From positions 1 to 5,475 of the forward strand of contig CANRDR010000103.1 of assembly GCA_947629425.1 (NCBI GenBank): 5,475 nt of DNA. Reading direction: 5' to 3'. Shown here piece by piece: positions 5,418 to 5,475 of this stretch. Below the pieces are notes generated by a model. It saw only the letters and a program-made list of their open reading frames with translations. It was not told the origin of the DNA and searched no databases. Positions within the stretch are counted from its first letter, which is position 1. Each line of letters opens with the position of its first letter. This DNA is from an uncultured Bacilli bacterium (GTDB taxonomy: Bacteria; Bacillota_I; Bacilli_A; RF39; UBA660). The position numbers and the translations under genes were made by a program.

Positions 5418-5447
5418 ATTATATAAGTATAACCCCCCCCATACCAA
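5418..5447 (-). promoter_or_regulatory. Promoter with G8 tract in its spacer, upstream of the two-domain surface protein
   Basis: On the minus strand TTGGTA (5442-5447) and TATAAT (5418-5423) are separated by 18 bp that include eight consecutive Gs (5433-5440). Loss of one G would give the optimal 17-bp spacing. The -10 is perfect and the -35 matches 4 of 6 positions of TTGACA. The arrangement resembles phase-variable promoters, where tract length sets promoter strength. The leader to ATG is about 20 nt. Confidence 0.55.
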
Positions 5448-5475
5448 ACAAATGTTTCTATGAGAGAGATTGGTT

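Overview
All recognisable genes lie on the minus strand, so the window reads from right to left. The DNA is very AT-rich, Trp is encoded by TGG, every visible stop is TAA, and AGGAGG ribosome sites are strong. This fits an AT-rich Firmicute using the standard bacterial code. The domain in gene 4 that begins with FRGNV and CWRVVR is one I associate with uncultured gut Bacilli/Clostridia, so a gut commensal is likely, but this is inference.

Layout in transcription order. (1) 5418-5447: a promoter whose spacer contains eight consecutive Gs on the transcribed strand. (2) 4007-5392: a two-domain surface protein, with a TasA/camelysin-like domain followed by a second extracellular domain that breaks off just after its WYWTSS motif. 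(3) 3519-about 4022: the C-terminal part of an Rpn (PD-(D/E)XK) nuclease, fused by rearrangement to the end of gene 4. It has lost its catalytic half but keeps a strong internal ribosome site and ATG at 3809, and it ends in an intrinsic terminator. (4) 2230-3417: a solitary HipA-like kinase with its own extended -10 promoter. (5) 1484-2086, 672-1271 and 1-443: three tandem paralogues of a small TasA/camelysin-like secreted protein, the last cut by the window edge. The last two have nearly identical upstream control blocks, and genes 3 and 2 are followed by a matching series of palindromes.

Taken together this looks like an accessory surface-fibre locus. Three small TasA-like proteins of about 200 residues and one larger TasA-like fusion would be exported, probably by a SipW-type signal peptidase encoded elsewhere. 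The large fusion may be switched on and off by slippage in its G tract. The kinase and the Rpn remnant are defence or toxin-antitoxin type genes lying inside the locus, and nothing in the sequence shows that they regulate the surface genes. No tRNA, rRNA, CRISPR array, transposase or stretch of more than 300 bases without a gene was seen.
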